64,000 nt of DNA from Sesamum alatum (taxonomy: Eukaryota; Streptophyta; Magnoliopsida; Lamiales; Pedaliaceae), in NCBI GenBank assembly GCA_034509735.1, contig JACGWO010000007.1:24146046-24210045 (forward strand), read 5' to 3'. Both the position numbers and the translations under genes were made by a program. Each line of letters begins with the position of its first letter. The stretch's first letter is position 1. Below are positions 10,112-22,600 of the stretch, piece by piece. Below the pieces are notes generated by a model, which saw only the letters and a list, made by a program, of their open reading frames with translations, made no database searches and was not told the DNA's origin.

Positions 10112-12077
10112 TGAAAGAAATCGGTGGATCGTCCCGGGAATTGCGCGAATGCGGAAGCGCGATAAAAATAATCATACAAAAATTAAAGCATGCTTTAAAT
10201 TTAAAAGTACACGCTCAAGGGGTGTGCCCTTGAGGTTCCCGGGCGTTCGGTGTATCTCATGATCATATAACGTGTAAAGAAATCATGGAGGCCATAGAGT
10301 TGAAAATTAAAGAGGGACGAAAAAAGTAAAACGAGACCTACCCGTTGTCGTTTTCGTCTTCAACGGCTACTCGCGTTGTTCCCCGTTTTGCACCGAGATC
10401 TCGTTCTTGAGACCCTCCAAATCGTGACACACGATCCACCCACGTATCTTGCACGTCGTGCTAGCAACGAACAAGTGTATAATTTTTGGAGTGGACGAAT
10501 CAATAACACGTTATCAATTAACGGTATTGGTTCGTCTAAGTTCTAATGTTCCAAGAACAAAAAGAACTAAAAAATATTTTCTTCTTGGAGAGAGAGAGAG
10601 GCGGACGAGAGGTATGGAGAGGGGAGAGTGTGTGTTGTGTGTGTTTTCAAGAATCATCATCCTTCATTGTTTGGAGGCTAGAGGTTTATATAGAGGAGGA
10701 GTTTAATCCTTTTTAAACTCCAACTCTAAGAACTCTAATTTGACTAGGATTTTGACCTAGTCAAAGTCCTAGTCAAACAAATCCTAGCCTTCCATCTCCT
10801 CTTTCCATCTCAACCGTTGATTTTAATTTAATGGAATATTTAAATCCCATTAAATATTCCAAAAGGCTAAAAGAATAAATATAATATAATATAATAAATA
10901 AATATTATTATTTATTCTAAGCCCATTAAATCAACCCTTTAATAAATCCTATTTATTAATTTAATTCCCTTTATCAAATAGAAGGAATTAATTTCTCCAA
11001 GAAAATATAGGACCCGATTAAATCTAATTTAATCATTCCTTTACTCCAATATTTAATTCCAAATTAAATACTAAGTGTGTGCGTGGATAGCGTGTGACTC
11101 TTTAGGTTCACCATTCAGCTAGACTTAGTCGGATTCCTAGAATCCGCCCGTTACCATGGGTGGCCATCTAGCAACGGTCCATGGCACTAGAGACTAGGTG
11201 AAATATTCGGGGATGAACATTTAGGCTCTAACAGTACACTTGTCATTCTATCTTCGGTCTCATCACTTAGGGTCTAGGGCACGAAAAATGCAGGTACCCA
11301 TTTTGGACCTAAGTGTCGGTCTGTCCTTACTAAACGCCGCAAGGGAAACCTTTCCCTTCTGTTCAGTTACTGTGGCCACAGATTTCAGGGACAAGACACA
11401 GAGCATACATGAGACACAACTGTCAATACCTTTTGACAGGAGACAAATCCTTTCTTGGAAACTACTGTCACTTTGTACACCCGAGCTGCACTAGACATGG
11501 CTTATGACTACTCAAGAGTATTTTGGCAATCTCTCACCATATCTAAGATACAGACCTGATGCACAGGTAAACTCAACAGTTCCTCAAGTCAAAGAACTTG
11601 GCCTGTACCGTTGGAACCGGGAATACACGTCATACCTTGCTGACCATACTCAAGGTCCTCCGTAAGACGGTTCCCGCGAGTCACCTCAGTCAGCTGCTTC
11701 CTAGCATGCTGACACTAACACTGCTTAGACGACCTTCGTCACCCGTCGATGAAATACGACAGCAGATGCTTAGTGCAAGTCTCAAAGGGAATCCCGGTAC
11801 CCATTTTCGGGATTCCTTGACTTGGAGATTTCCGGACTGATTTCATGGACCTACCTCCAAGCGTAGTCCCAGTCCCCGAAATCGTTACTCAGTCCGTGGG
11901 CTTTGTTTGCGTAGTGAACAGAAATGTAAATGCAGATACAATTGAACGTAAACAAAGTATTGCCATATGAATTTTCACTTCTTTATTTATAAACGTTTTA
12001 TCAAATACCAAAGAATTGTCTAGACATAGGTTACATATTCCTGCCAAAATTGGCTTACATGGTCACCTATTCTAACA
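10112..12077 (-). mobile_element. Solo LTR of a Ty1/copia element
   Basis: A 1966-bp LTR starting TGAAAG and ending TCTAACA on the plus strand, flanked by perfect 5-bp target duplications CAAAC (10107-10111 and 12078-12082). Removing it and one duplication restores the satellite CGACAAACTCCTTTAAAC without loss. The same sequence recurs at 37855-39833, where it adjoins copia RT/RNase H, which identifies the family and the minus orientation. It holds a minus-strand TATA box (TATATAAA, 10685-10692), a GA-rich tract near 10588-10600 and repeated AGTCAAA words near 10735-10780. Short open frames inside it (10449-10706, 11240-11494, 11598-11840) look fortuitous. It presumably arose by LTR-LTR recombination. 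Confidence 0.93.
10685..10692 (-). promoter_or_regulatory. TATA box in copia solo LTR
   Basis: Minus-strand TATATAAA, conserved in the sister LTR at 38431-38438. About 570 bp from the right end of the LTR, which is its 5' end on the element's own strand. Motif and conservation only. Confidence 0.55.
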
Positions 12078-14520
12078 CAAACTCCTTTAAACAAGTTTAG
12101 ACACTAATGCACTATTATCTTTTCCATATTGAGGGCTTGGAGAACCTTCATAATCTATCGTACGTCCAGATACATACCTAATACTCAACAGAATCGTAGG
12201 AAACACCTTGTTCTTTCAGTCCTTATCATTGACTGATAGAAGACTCATTTTTTGCTATAAATATATTCGTATTGACTCTAATAATCAATATTAAAGTCAC
12301 TCTACGATTATATGACTAGGACGCGATCTTATTCAATATAAAAATGCACTAGGACTACATCTAGAAAACTCTTTCGAGCCATGGGCTCAACCTTGTGCCT
12401 TTGCGAAATGACAAACTCCTTTAAACAAGTTTAGACACTAATGCACTTTTATCTTTGTCATATCGAGGGCTTGGAGAACCTTCATAATCAATCGTACATC
12501 CGGATACATGCCTAATACTCAACACAATTGTAGGAAAAACCTTGTGCTTTCAGTCCTTATCATTGACTAATAGATGACTCATTCTTGCTTTAAATATATT
12601 CGTATTGACTCTAATAATCAATATTAAAACCACTCTTCAATTATACGACTAGGAATCCATGTTATTCAACATAAAAAATACACTAGGACTACATCTAAAA
12701 CACTCTTTCGAGCCATGGACTCAGCTTTGTACCTTTGCGCAATGACAAACTCCTTTAAATAAGTCCAGACACTAATGCACTTTTATCTTTTCCCTGTCGA
12801 GGGCTTGGAGAACCTTCATAATCAATCGTACGTTTGGATACATACCTAATACCGAACACAATCATAGGAAACACCTTGTACTTTCAGTCCTTATCATTGA
12901 CTAATAGATGACTCATGTTTGGCTATAAATATATTCGGATTGACAACTCCTTTAAACAAGTTTAGACACTAATGCACTTTTATCTTTGCCATATCGTGGG
13001 CTTGGAGAACCTTCATAATTAATCGTATGTCCGGATACATGTCGAATACTCAACAATAGTAGAAAACACCTTGTGTTTTCAGTCCTTATCATTGACTAAT
13101 AGATGACTCATTCTTGCTATAAATATATTTATATTGACTCTAATAATCAATATTAAAGCCACTCTTCGATTATACGACTAGGACTCCATGTTATTCATCA
13201 TAAAAATGCACTCGAACTACATCTGTAACACTCTTTTGAGCCATGGACTCAGCTTTGTACCTTTGTGCAACGACAAACTCCTTTAAATAAGTTTAGACAC
13301 TAATGTACTTTTATCTTTGCCCTATCGAGGGCTTGGAGAACCTTCGTAAGCAATCGTACGTTCGGATACATACCTAATACTCAACACAATCGTAGGAAAG
13401 ACCTTGTGCTTTCAGTCCTTATCATAGACTGATAGATGACTCATTTTTGGCTATAAATATGTTCATATTGACACTAATAATCAATATTAAAGCCATTCTT
13501 CGATTATATGACTAGGACTCCATCTTATTCAACATTAAAATGCACTAGGACTACATCTAGAACACTCTTTTGAGCCATGGACTCATCTTTGTACCTTTGC
13601 GCAAAGACAAACTCCTTTAAACAAATTTAGACACTAACTTTTATCTTTGCCATATCAAGGGCTTGGAGACCATTCATAATCTATCATACGTCTGGATACA
13701 TGCCTAATACTCAACAGAATCATAGAAAACACCTTGTGTTTTCAGTCCTTATCATTGACTGATAGATGACTCATTCTGGCTATAAATATATTCGTATTGA
13801 CTCTAATAATCCATATTAAAGCCACTCTTCGATTATACGACTAGAACTTCATTTTATTCAAGATAAAAATGCACTAGGATTACATCTATAACACTCTTTT
13901 GAGCCATGGACTCAGCTATGTACCATTGCGCAACGACAAACTCCTTTAACAAATTTAGACACTAATGCAATTTTATCTTTTGTCATATCGAGGGCTTGGA
14001 GAACTTTCATAATCAATCATACATCCGGATACATGCCTAATAGTCAACACAATCGTAGGAAACACCTTGTGTTATCAGTCCTTATCATTGATTGATAGAT
14101 GACTCATTTTTTGCTATAAATATATTCGTATTGACTCTAATAATCAATATTAAAGCCACTCTTCGATTATATGACTAGGACGCCATCTTATTCAACATAA
14201 AAATGCACTAGGACTACATTTAGAACACTCTTTTGAGCCATGGAGTCAGCTTTGTACCTTTTCGCAACAACAAACTCTTTTAAACAAGTTTAGACACTAA
14301 TGCACTTTTTATCTTTGCCATATCGAGGGCTTGGAGAACCTTCATAATCAATTGTACGTCCGGATGCCTAATACTCAATACAATCGTAGGAAACACTTTG
14401 TGTTTTCAGTCTTTGTCATTGATTGATAGATGACTCATTTCTGGCATTAACTATATTCGAATTGATTCTAATAATCAATATTAAAGCCACTCTTCGATTA
14501 TAAGACTAGGTCTCCATCTT
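12078..14520 (+). repeat. 334-bp satellite array, block 2
   Basis: About seven monomers of the same satellite in the same orientation. One is shortened: at about 12944 the sequence jumps from the TATAAATATATTCG region straight to AACTCCTTTAAAC, skipping roughly 145 bp. The block runs into the LINE at 14521, just after the target word AGGTCTCCATCTT (14508-14520). Confidence 0.94.
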
Positions 14521-14526
14521 TTTTTT

Positions 14527-14795
14527 AGGTAAAGGTAAATTGCATAAATAAAGAGAAAGTTACGTCAGTGACGTAGGCTGTGCGCCCAGTCCTCAAAAGA
14601 ACGAAGGCCCAGGAAGGCAACATCGATCTACCAATCCTGGGCACAAAACAACAACGACAAGCCAGCTCCAACGAGGAGCACAAAGCAACAAGGCAGACAT
14701 GACAGCGAAATACATCAATAGGCTGTCCCAAAAATCAACAAAGGCAACATAACAATCACGGCTACAAGCCAGTCAAAGCGAACTGATCATTGCAA
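14527..14795 (-). other. LINE 2 3' tail after the ORF2 deletion
   Basis: Non-coding 3' sequence of the LINE. The stretch AACAATCACGGC...AAGCC near 14751 matches the 3' region of LINE 3 near 19535, and the terminal AGGTAAA...CATAAATAAA near 14527-14551 matches LINE 3 at 19311-19337. This sets the right-hand edge of the missing ORF2. No ORF of note. Confidence 0.7.
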
Positions 14796-14830
14796 CAAAA
14801 AAGCCCGCACATTCCAAGTGGCTGCTCAAG

Positions 14831-17263
14831 TCATTTATAACCATGAGGCGGGCTGCGTCTATTAGGGCCCGAGGAGGTGAAATCAGCTTCAAGGAACACC
14901 TCATTGAGAGCTTCAAAAGGATTGTGAGTGGGGATGCTCTCAATATTTCTCCAAAGGGGGAGGAGGATGATCATCAACAGCTGCTCCTTCCAAAGGAGAT
15001 GGGGGGGCCGAAATTGAGTGGACAGGAGCATTCCCTGAAGTTTTGGCCCGGTGATTTGGAGGTTTGGGGACAAAGGAAGCAACCGGGTGTTTCTGATGTG
15101 CCTGCTTCAAAGTAGAGCTGGCCGGAGCATGCTCGGTAGTTGTGGTTTGAGGAAGGGCTGATTTTGGAATGTAGATAGCGGCCGGTTGTTTTGGCGGCTT
15201 TTCCAAGGTAGGGCAAGCCTTGGCCGAATGGCCGAGGGAGCAACAAGTTCGACACTTAGGTGGGATCCATTCATATTCAACGTCAATGCGGCATGGTGAC
15301 TCCGATCCGTCCTCTGAAGGAATCATGATGATAATGTGCTTGGGGAGAGTGGAGGAGTAATCAAGCATAACGCATACATGAGCAAAGTCTAGTCCCGTGC
15401 ATGCCTTTGTGATAGCATCGCTGTATAGTGGCTTGCCAATACCGCTAGCAATGGTACTCAAACCCTCATCCGTCCAGAGTTCAACAGGAAGGTGCCAAAG
15501 GCGGATCCAAACAGGAACTTGAGTGTGCCTTTGTTTTCGTAAGACCATTCCAGGTTCCCATCTTTGAAGAACAATGGGCAGTCCTTGGAAGAGCCAAGGA
15601 CCGCTCTCAATAATCCCATCCATAGCCGAAGCATTTTCAAAAAGTGAAGAAGAAGAAACCATTGATAGTGGTTGTCACTTCTTTGATACCGGGCCAATTC
15701 GCGTGAACGAAGTTTCGAAAGGGAAAGAAAGGTGGTTTTGCGACCAAGGAGGTATCCAACCGTCGTAGTTTCCCACCGCTTAGAACCATTTTTTATCATG
15801 TCAAGAGAGGGCCGAACAATAACTTCTCTGTTTTGGAATTCCGGGGGAACAAACCGCAAGGACTTCTTTTTCGATTGCTCGCAAGAGGTAGCAAAGGCGT
15901 CATGATGAGAATTCAGCCCCAAAGACAAATTTAGGAAACTCGGAATATTCAATTTAGAAGATGAATTAAGCAAGGACGTAGCAACCGTATCAATATCTTT
16001 AGACGGATCAATACGCAAGTCCGGAGCAACCGGAGAACCAACAATAACAACCGGGGCAATCGAAGCATTAGAATCAGCCGAATTGACTAACAAGCCCAAA
16101 GCAACCGGAGTAATCATGTTACAAGGGCCATCAACCAAAGCCGGAGAATCAACCACATTAATCGAATTGTTAACCAAGACCGGAGCAACCGGAGAATTCA
16201 CATCAGCCATAATGATAGAGGAATCTTCTACGTTGAGAGGGTGAATAGTTTCATTGGGGCGTGACAAAGAGCAAGGCATTAAATCATTACCTTCAGCAGC
16301 AAAGGCTTCTTTTCCAGCCGTTATGAGATTGGTAGAGCGTCCTTTAAGCACATCTTTGTAAGAAGATCCATGAGTGAGTGGAGAAGAAGGCCATGGAAGC
16401 AATGGCGGGCTCGAAGAGACTCTATTCGTTGGCGTAGCCAAATTTTGAGAAACCTGCAGAAGTGGGGCTGTTGGTGGGGAGTTTTCAGCACATGAGGGGG
16501 AAGGAAATGGAGTTTCAACAGCCAAATGAGGAGGGGAAAGGTCACCCTTTTCGTCCACACCAAGTGAAGAGACTCTATGCGCCAGTGCAACCAAGATTTG
16601 ACAAACCGGCAAAAATGGGGCTATTGGTGGGGAGTTTTCAGCACATGAGGGGGAAGGGAATGGAGCAACAACAGCCATATGAGGAGGGGAAAGGTCACCC
16701 TCTTCGTCCATACCAAGTGATTCGCCCAAAGGGCTGTTTTGCAGCAGCAGAAGATGAGGAGTCGCGTGCGCCTCCGGCGGAAGATGAGGGGACACAAGCA
16801 CCGCCGGCTGTGGAGCAATATCCGAGAGCACAACACGTCGAGTTGGACAGAGAGGAGAGCGGAACGGAGTGAGAGAGTGCTCGGATGCGGGTTTGAGTGT
16901 TGGGAGCATGGTGGATGGATGAGGCGAAGGGGGAGCAGCGTCCGCCGCCTTCAACCGAGTGTAAAGGAGCTGAATCTCCTTCATGGCTTGAAGGTCTCCA
17001 TTGATAGCTTGGGAGGTAAGGTTAAGAATTTCAGTCATGGAAAAATCAGATCCCGAAGGACTCAAATCATCGACAATGACCTCTCCCTCTCCGCCGATGG
17101 CTACGTCCTCCACACCAATACCATCATTGTCGTCAAGGCTGGAGGTCAAAAGACCGGCAATGATGGCTGGATGTGGCGAAGATGATGGTGTGGTGTGAGG
17201 AGAGGTAGTGTGTGTAGTGTGTGAGAGAGGGAGGACAGAATTTTGTCTCTTTTTCTTAGACAT
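14831..17263 (-). pseudogene. LINE 2 ORF1: DUF4283 / CCHC RNA-binding protein
   Basis: Starts at ATG 17263 (MSKKKRQNSVLPLS) and reads open for 601 codons to 15458. The N-terminal half is long, Pro/Ser-rich and of low complexity, with a 51-residue tandem duplication (unit beginning SLGMDEEGDLSPPH / SLGVDEKGDLSPPH, 153-bp period at about 16420-16730). DUF4283 begins near 15850 (FVPPEFQNREVIVRPSLDMI, GYLLGRK). Frame slips near 15715 and 15655 move the rest into 14940-15662 (GPWLFQGLPIVLQRWEPGM, VPVWIRLWHLPVELWTDEGL, CCHC knuckle CRTCCSLGHSAKAC). The C-terminus ending SPPHGYK is in a third frame that stops at 14831. ORF1 proteins of this class bind LINE RNA as part of the retrotransposition particle. 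Confidence 0.88.
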
Positions 17264-17283
17264 ACTTAATCATGTGTCATTTT

Positions 17284-19307
17284 AGGATTCCATCTTATTC
17301 AACATTAGAATGCACTAGGACTACATCCAAAACACTCTTTTGAGCCATGGACTCATTTTTGTACCTTTGCGCAAAGACAAACTCCTTTAAACAAGTTTAG
17401 ACACTAATGCAATTTTATCTTTGCCATATCAATACGATGCCTAATACTCAACACAATCGTAGGACACACCTTATGCTTGCAGTCCCTATCATTGACTGAT
17501 AGATGACTCAATTTGGGCTATAAATATATTCGCATTGACTCTAATAATCAACATTAAAGCCACTCTTCGATTATAGGACTAGGACTCCATCTTATTCAAC
17601 ATTAAAATGCACTAGGACTACATCTAGAACACTCTTTCGAGCCATGGACTCATCTTTGTACCTTTGGGCAAAGATAAACTCCTTTAAACAAATTTATACA
17701 CTAATGCACTTTTATTTTTGCCATATCGAGGGCTTGGCGAACCTTCATAATCAATCGTACGTCCGGATACATGCCTAATACTGAACACAATCATAGCAAA
17801 CACCTTTGGCTTGTAGTCCTTATCATTCACTGATAGATGACTCATTTTTGGCTATAAATATATTCTTATTGACTCTAATAATCAATATTAAAGCCACACT
17901 TCGATTATATGACTAGGACTCCATCTTATTCAACATAAAAAAGCATTAGGACTACATCTAGATCACTCTTTTGAGTAATGGACTCAACTTTGTACTTTTG
18001 CGCAATGACAAACTCCTTTAAACAAGTTTAGACACTAATGCACTTTCATCTTTGCCATATCGAGGGCTTAGAGAACCTTCATAATCAATCGTACGCCCGG
18101 ATACATGCCTAACACTCAACACAATCGTAGGAAACACCTTGGGTTTTCAGTCATTATCATTGATTGATAGATGACTCATTTTGGGCTAAAAAGATATTCG
18201 TATTGACTCTAATAATCAATATTAAATCCACTCTTCGATTATATGACTAGGACTCCATGTTATTCAACATTGAAATGCACTAGGTCTACATCTTGATCAC
18301 ACTTTTGAGCCATGGACTCATCTTTGTACCTTTGCGCAAAGACAAACTCCTTTAAACAAATTTAGACACTAATGCACTTTTATCTTTGCCATATCGAGGG
18401 CTTGGAGAACCTTCACAATCAATCATACGTCCGGATACAAGCCTAATACTCAACACAATCGTAGGAAACACCTTGTGCTTTGAGTCCTTATCATTGACTG
18501 ATAGATGACTCATTTTTTGCTATAAATATATTCATATTGACTCTAATAATCAATATTAAAATCACCCTTCGATTATATGACTAGGACTCCATCTTATTCA
18601 ACATAAACATGCATTAGGACTACATCTAGAACACTCTTTTGAATCATGGACTCAACTTTGTACCTTTGCGTAACGACAAACTCCTTTAAACAAGTTTAGA
18701 CACTAATGCACTTTTGTCTTTGCCATATCGAGGGCTTGGATAACCTTCATAATCAATCGTACATCCGGATACATGCCTAATACTCAACACAATCTTAGAA
18801 AACACCTTGTGTTTTCAGTCCTTATCATTGACTGATAGATGACTCATTCTTGCTATAAATATATTCGTATTGACTCTAATAATCCATATTAAAGCCACTC
18901 TTCGATTATACGACTAGGACTCCATCTTATTCCACTTAAAAATGTACTAGAACTACATCTAGAACACTATTTAGAGCCATGGACTCAGCTTTATACCTTT
19001 GCGCAAGGATAAACTCCCTTAAACAAGTTAAGACACTAATGCACTTTTATCTTTGCCATATCGAGGGCTTGGAGAACCCTCAAAATCAATCGTACGTCTG
19101 GATACATGCCCAATACTCAACACAATCGTAGAAAACATCTTGTGCTTTCAATCCTTATTAATGACTGATAGATGACTCATTTTTTGCTATAAATATAATC
19201 GTATTGACACTAATAATCAATATTAAAGCCATTCTTCGATTATATGACTAGGAATACATGTTATTCAACATTAAAATGCACTACGACTACATCTAGAACA
19301 CTCTTTT
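17284..19307 (+). repeat. 334-bp satellite array, block 3
   Basis: About six monomers in the same orientation. One monomer lacks about 45 bp at about 17430, between the GCCATATC and GATGCCTAATACTC landmarks. The block ends in the 17-base word ATCTAGAACACTCTTTT (19291-19307), the target duplication of LINE 3. Confidence 0.94.
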
Positions 19308-19639
19308 TTTTAGGTAAATGTAAATTTCATAAATAAAAGGAGTGATAACAACAATGACAAAGGCAAAACCGCCCTGTCCGGAGAGTGCTTCCAGGAAGGC
19401 AACAGAGGTTCAGTGATCCTGGGCACAAAGCAACAACTACAAGCCAATCCCAACAAGGGTAAAAGAGGAACCACAAGCAACAAGCCATTCCAAATCGGAA
19501 TCACTGGCAAATGAAACAAAAGAACAGAACAATCACGGCAGCAAGCCGGCCCAAAAACAACAAGGGGAAATAACAGCAAGTCAGCCCCAAAAGCAGCAAT
19601 CAACAGTCTACAACAATCAACAATCAACAAGAACCAACA
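19308..19639 (-). other. LINE 3 3' untranslated region
   Basis: Non-coding sequence between the end of ORF2 and the poly(A) tract, rich in CAACAA-like words on the plus strand. The last ~35 bp match the end of LINE 2 and more distantly LINE 1, so the three share a 3' end that the family RT may recognise. The open frame 19310-19630 has no recognisable domain. Confidence 0.6.
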
Positions 19640-22600
19640 TTATTCAACAGGGTGGCTCCATGGGATACGCCAAAGGCGGAAGAGGGCAAAAGTTTGAAGC
19701 GTGGGCTTCAAGTCATCTCCACAGATGCGTGTGCGTACCTGCTCAAGAACAAGATCCACCAAAGCATTGACTGAAAGGGAGGAGTTTTGGAATCTACGAG
19801 TATTACACTCACGCCAAATGTGATAAACAAGCGAGGCAAGGGTGGCACGGTATGCTGCGTTAATGAGATGTTTCCCGCGCCATCGAATGGAGGCCCATCT
19901 GATGCCTAAACTCCACGAAGGATGAGGCCATTGGATTTTGGTATGCTGTCTAAGGAGGGAAAGGCATCTCCGGGAGAAAGTGCATTCGAAGAAGAGGTGA
20001 GCGTGGCTCTCAGCCATTCCAGAGTTACAGAGGACGCACTCCCAAGAATCCGGTGGGCACCAAGGCTTATCCATGGTAGAGAGACGCTCTCTAATAGCAA
20101 GCCACAGAATAAAAAGAATTCGGTGAATGCGGAAAGAGCCATGGAATAAGGAAGACCACTCCACCTTCGGTCCGGGGGGTTGGAAGATGCTTAGAGCGTC
20201 CGAGTTAGAGAGTGTACCGTTAAGGGAGCTCCAAAGAATCCGAGATGGTCCAGGGGAGATCTGAGGGAGGGTAGCCAAGACATCAAAAAGCTCAAAATTT
20301 GTGATAGACTAGTTCCATTGCCCCGATCGGATGACAGACCCCAAAGATGCATCGAGTGGGATGCCGGTGATGGCGGGACCCCGGGGGAACCGGTGAATGA
20401 GAACACCCAGGGGGTGCCAAGGGTCCTGCCAAAGTTGGAATTGAGGGTCCAACCCAATCTGGAAACGAACCCCATTCAGTAGGAAATGACGAAGTCGAAT
20501 CATTTTACGCCAACTCCAAGACCCAATAGTCGGGGAGATGGTCCAAATAGTTGCTTTCCTAAGTCGATATTGCCAAATCCATTGAGCCCAAATTGAGTGG
20601 GGGGAGCGCTGAAGGACATCCCATAAAATGCCGGATCATAAGGGATTAGTTTAAGGGAGCAATAGGTCGAATTCCAAGACCTCCCTCATCTTTTGGCCGA
20701 CACACTTGATCCCAAGCAACTTTTGCATAACCTCTATCAGAATGCCCTTGCCATAAGAATTTACGGAATTTCTTCTCGATAATTTTAATGACTTCTTTTG
20801 GAAGGAAGAACGCCGAGCTCCAATAGGTGTGAAGAGAAGAGAGGACCGATTTAATGAGTTGGACTCTTCCTGCAAAAGAGAGGGGAATACCCGCCCAGCC
20901 CGCGATACGCTTGTCAATCTTTTGGAGCAAAGGTTGACAGTTATGTAAAGTGAGACGGGAGTGCAGGAGGGGAAGACCAAGGTATTTGAGAGGGAGAACT
21001 CCAGCTTGAAAACCAAGAATATGATGGAGATCTGGGCGCAGGGGTTCAGCTGACTTGGAGAGGATAAGTTGACTTTTGTCACGGTTCACCTGAAGGCCTG
21101 AGGCAATAGATAACCATTCCAGGGCATCGCTGAAAACCTGGATCGAGGGGGCTTCCGCACGGCAAAAGAGGATAAGGTCATCAGCAAAGGAGAGACAGAG
21201 GAGGCCAAGTTCCTTGCATTGCGGGTGGAATGCAAAGGGTTTTTCAGCAATGGATTTTTGGAGCTGGAGATGAAAGACTTTCATGCATAAGACGAAGAGG
21301 TAGGGGGAGAGTGGATCTCCCTGTCGAAGTCCCCTACTACCTTGAAAAAATCCGTGGGGCTCACCGTTAAAGCAAATGGAGAATGAAGTGGTGGTAATGC
21401 ATTCCTCAATCCATGTAATGAGGATATCTGGGAATTGGAATAGTCGAAGTACAGCAATAATAAAGTCCCACTCGAGAGAGTCAAAAGCTTTCCGAAGGTC
21501 AACTTTAATTGCGGCTCTGGGGGGACCATTTTTTCGGTTGTACCCGCTGAATAGTTCTTGGGCAAGAAGGATGTTGTCTGAAATTCTTCTTCCAGGAAAC
21601 AAAGGCATTTTGTGACGGGCTGATAATGTGTTCAAGGACTGGCTTGATGCGCTGAACAATGATCTTAGAGATGACCTTGTAGAGGATATTACAGCAAGAG
21701 ATTGGGCGAAAGTCGTTCACAAACCCTGGGAGTTGAACTTTTGGGACAAGTGTAATGATGGTGGCATTGATTTGCTTAAGAATTCTACTGGAGAAGAAGA
21801 ATTCCCGAACAGCAGCAACAAATTCATCACCAATAATGGGCCAAGCAGCTTTGAAGAAGGCAGATGAGAAGCCATCAGGACCAGGAGATTTATCATCCGG
21901 AATGTCAAAGAGAGCCGATTTGATGTCTCCGTGTGTAACCGGCCGGGTCATTCCAGAGGTTAGCTCATCAGGGATAGAATAGCGAAGGAAAGGAACCAAG
22001 TGGCTCAGAGAGATAGTGGATCGTCTTCTAGGGCCCCCAAGTAAGTGCTCATAAAAGCTCACGAATTCGGACTGCACCTCATTCGGAGAAGTGAGAAGAG
22101 TCCCGTCATTATTGTGAATTTGGAAGACACGAAGCGCTGAACGTCGTGCAGCCACTTTCCGGAAGAATAATTTCGAGCAATCATCACCCCCTTTAAGCCA
22201 AAGCATTTTTGATCTTTGTTTAAGCATTTCCAATTCGAGAAAGGTAGCATGAGCAACAAGGATTTTGCACAGGCGCTCAATCTGCAGGAGGAGAGGTTGG
22301 TGCCGAAGTCGGATCAAGTGAGTCTGCACAATAGATAGGAATTCCGTAGCCATTTTGACATTGGCTGATAAGTCACCCTTTTCCTTCCTCATACGACGAA
22401 AAGTAGGTTTGAGGAGCTTAAGTTTTCTCGTGACTGAGTACAAAGAAGTCCCATGAATAGGAGCAGCCCAAGTCTTACCAACTTCCGAAAGAAAACCATG
22501 ACAAGCAATAAGGTAGTTGTCAAATCGGAACATGGTGGACGGGGGGGGAGGAGCATGTCCCTGGAGAACAAGAGGAGAATGATCTGAAGTCCGGGGAGTG

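Larger units (their letters stand above)
14521..17283 (-). mobile_element. LINE 2: ORF1-only LINE derivative with ORF2 deleted
   Basis: A 2763-bp minus-strand LINE. The T tract at 14521-14526 is its poly(A) end; the 5' end is near 17283. Flanking words AGGTCTCCATCTT (14508-14520) and AGGATTCCATCTT (17284-17296) are a candidate 13-bp target duplication with two mismatches. It contains a whole ORF1 (14831-17263) and a 3' tail related to that of LINE 3, but ORF2 is missing. The conserved ORF2 start (bases encoding LWNVRG in LINE 3) is met at about 14796-14822 and then joins 3'-end sequence directly. About 3.5-4 kb present in LINE 3 is absent. Confidence 0.85.

Noticed and set aside
11240..11840. 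Possible host exons in the 2-kb element at 10.1-12.1 kb
   Set aside because: The whole interval is a solo LTR with exact target duplications and recurs at 37.9-39.8 kb; no domain seen.
8460..14520. CRISPR-like array because of regular repeats
   Set aside because: The whole 334-bp unit repeats with no distinct spacers, in a plant genome context; it is a satellite.
16462..17198. Plus-strand ORFs of 136 and 148 codons
   Set aside because: Shadows of LINE 2 ORF1 on the other strand, including its tandem duplication.
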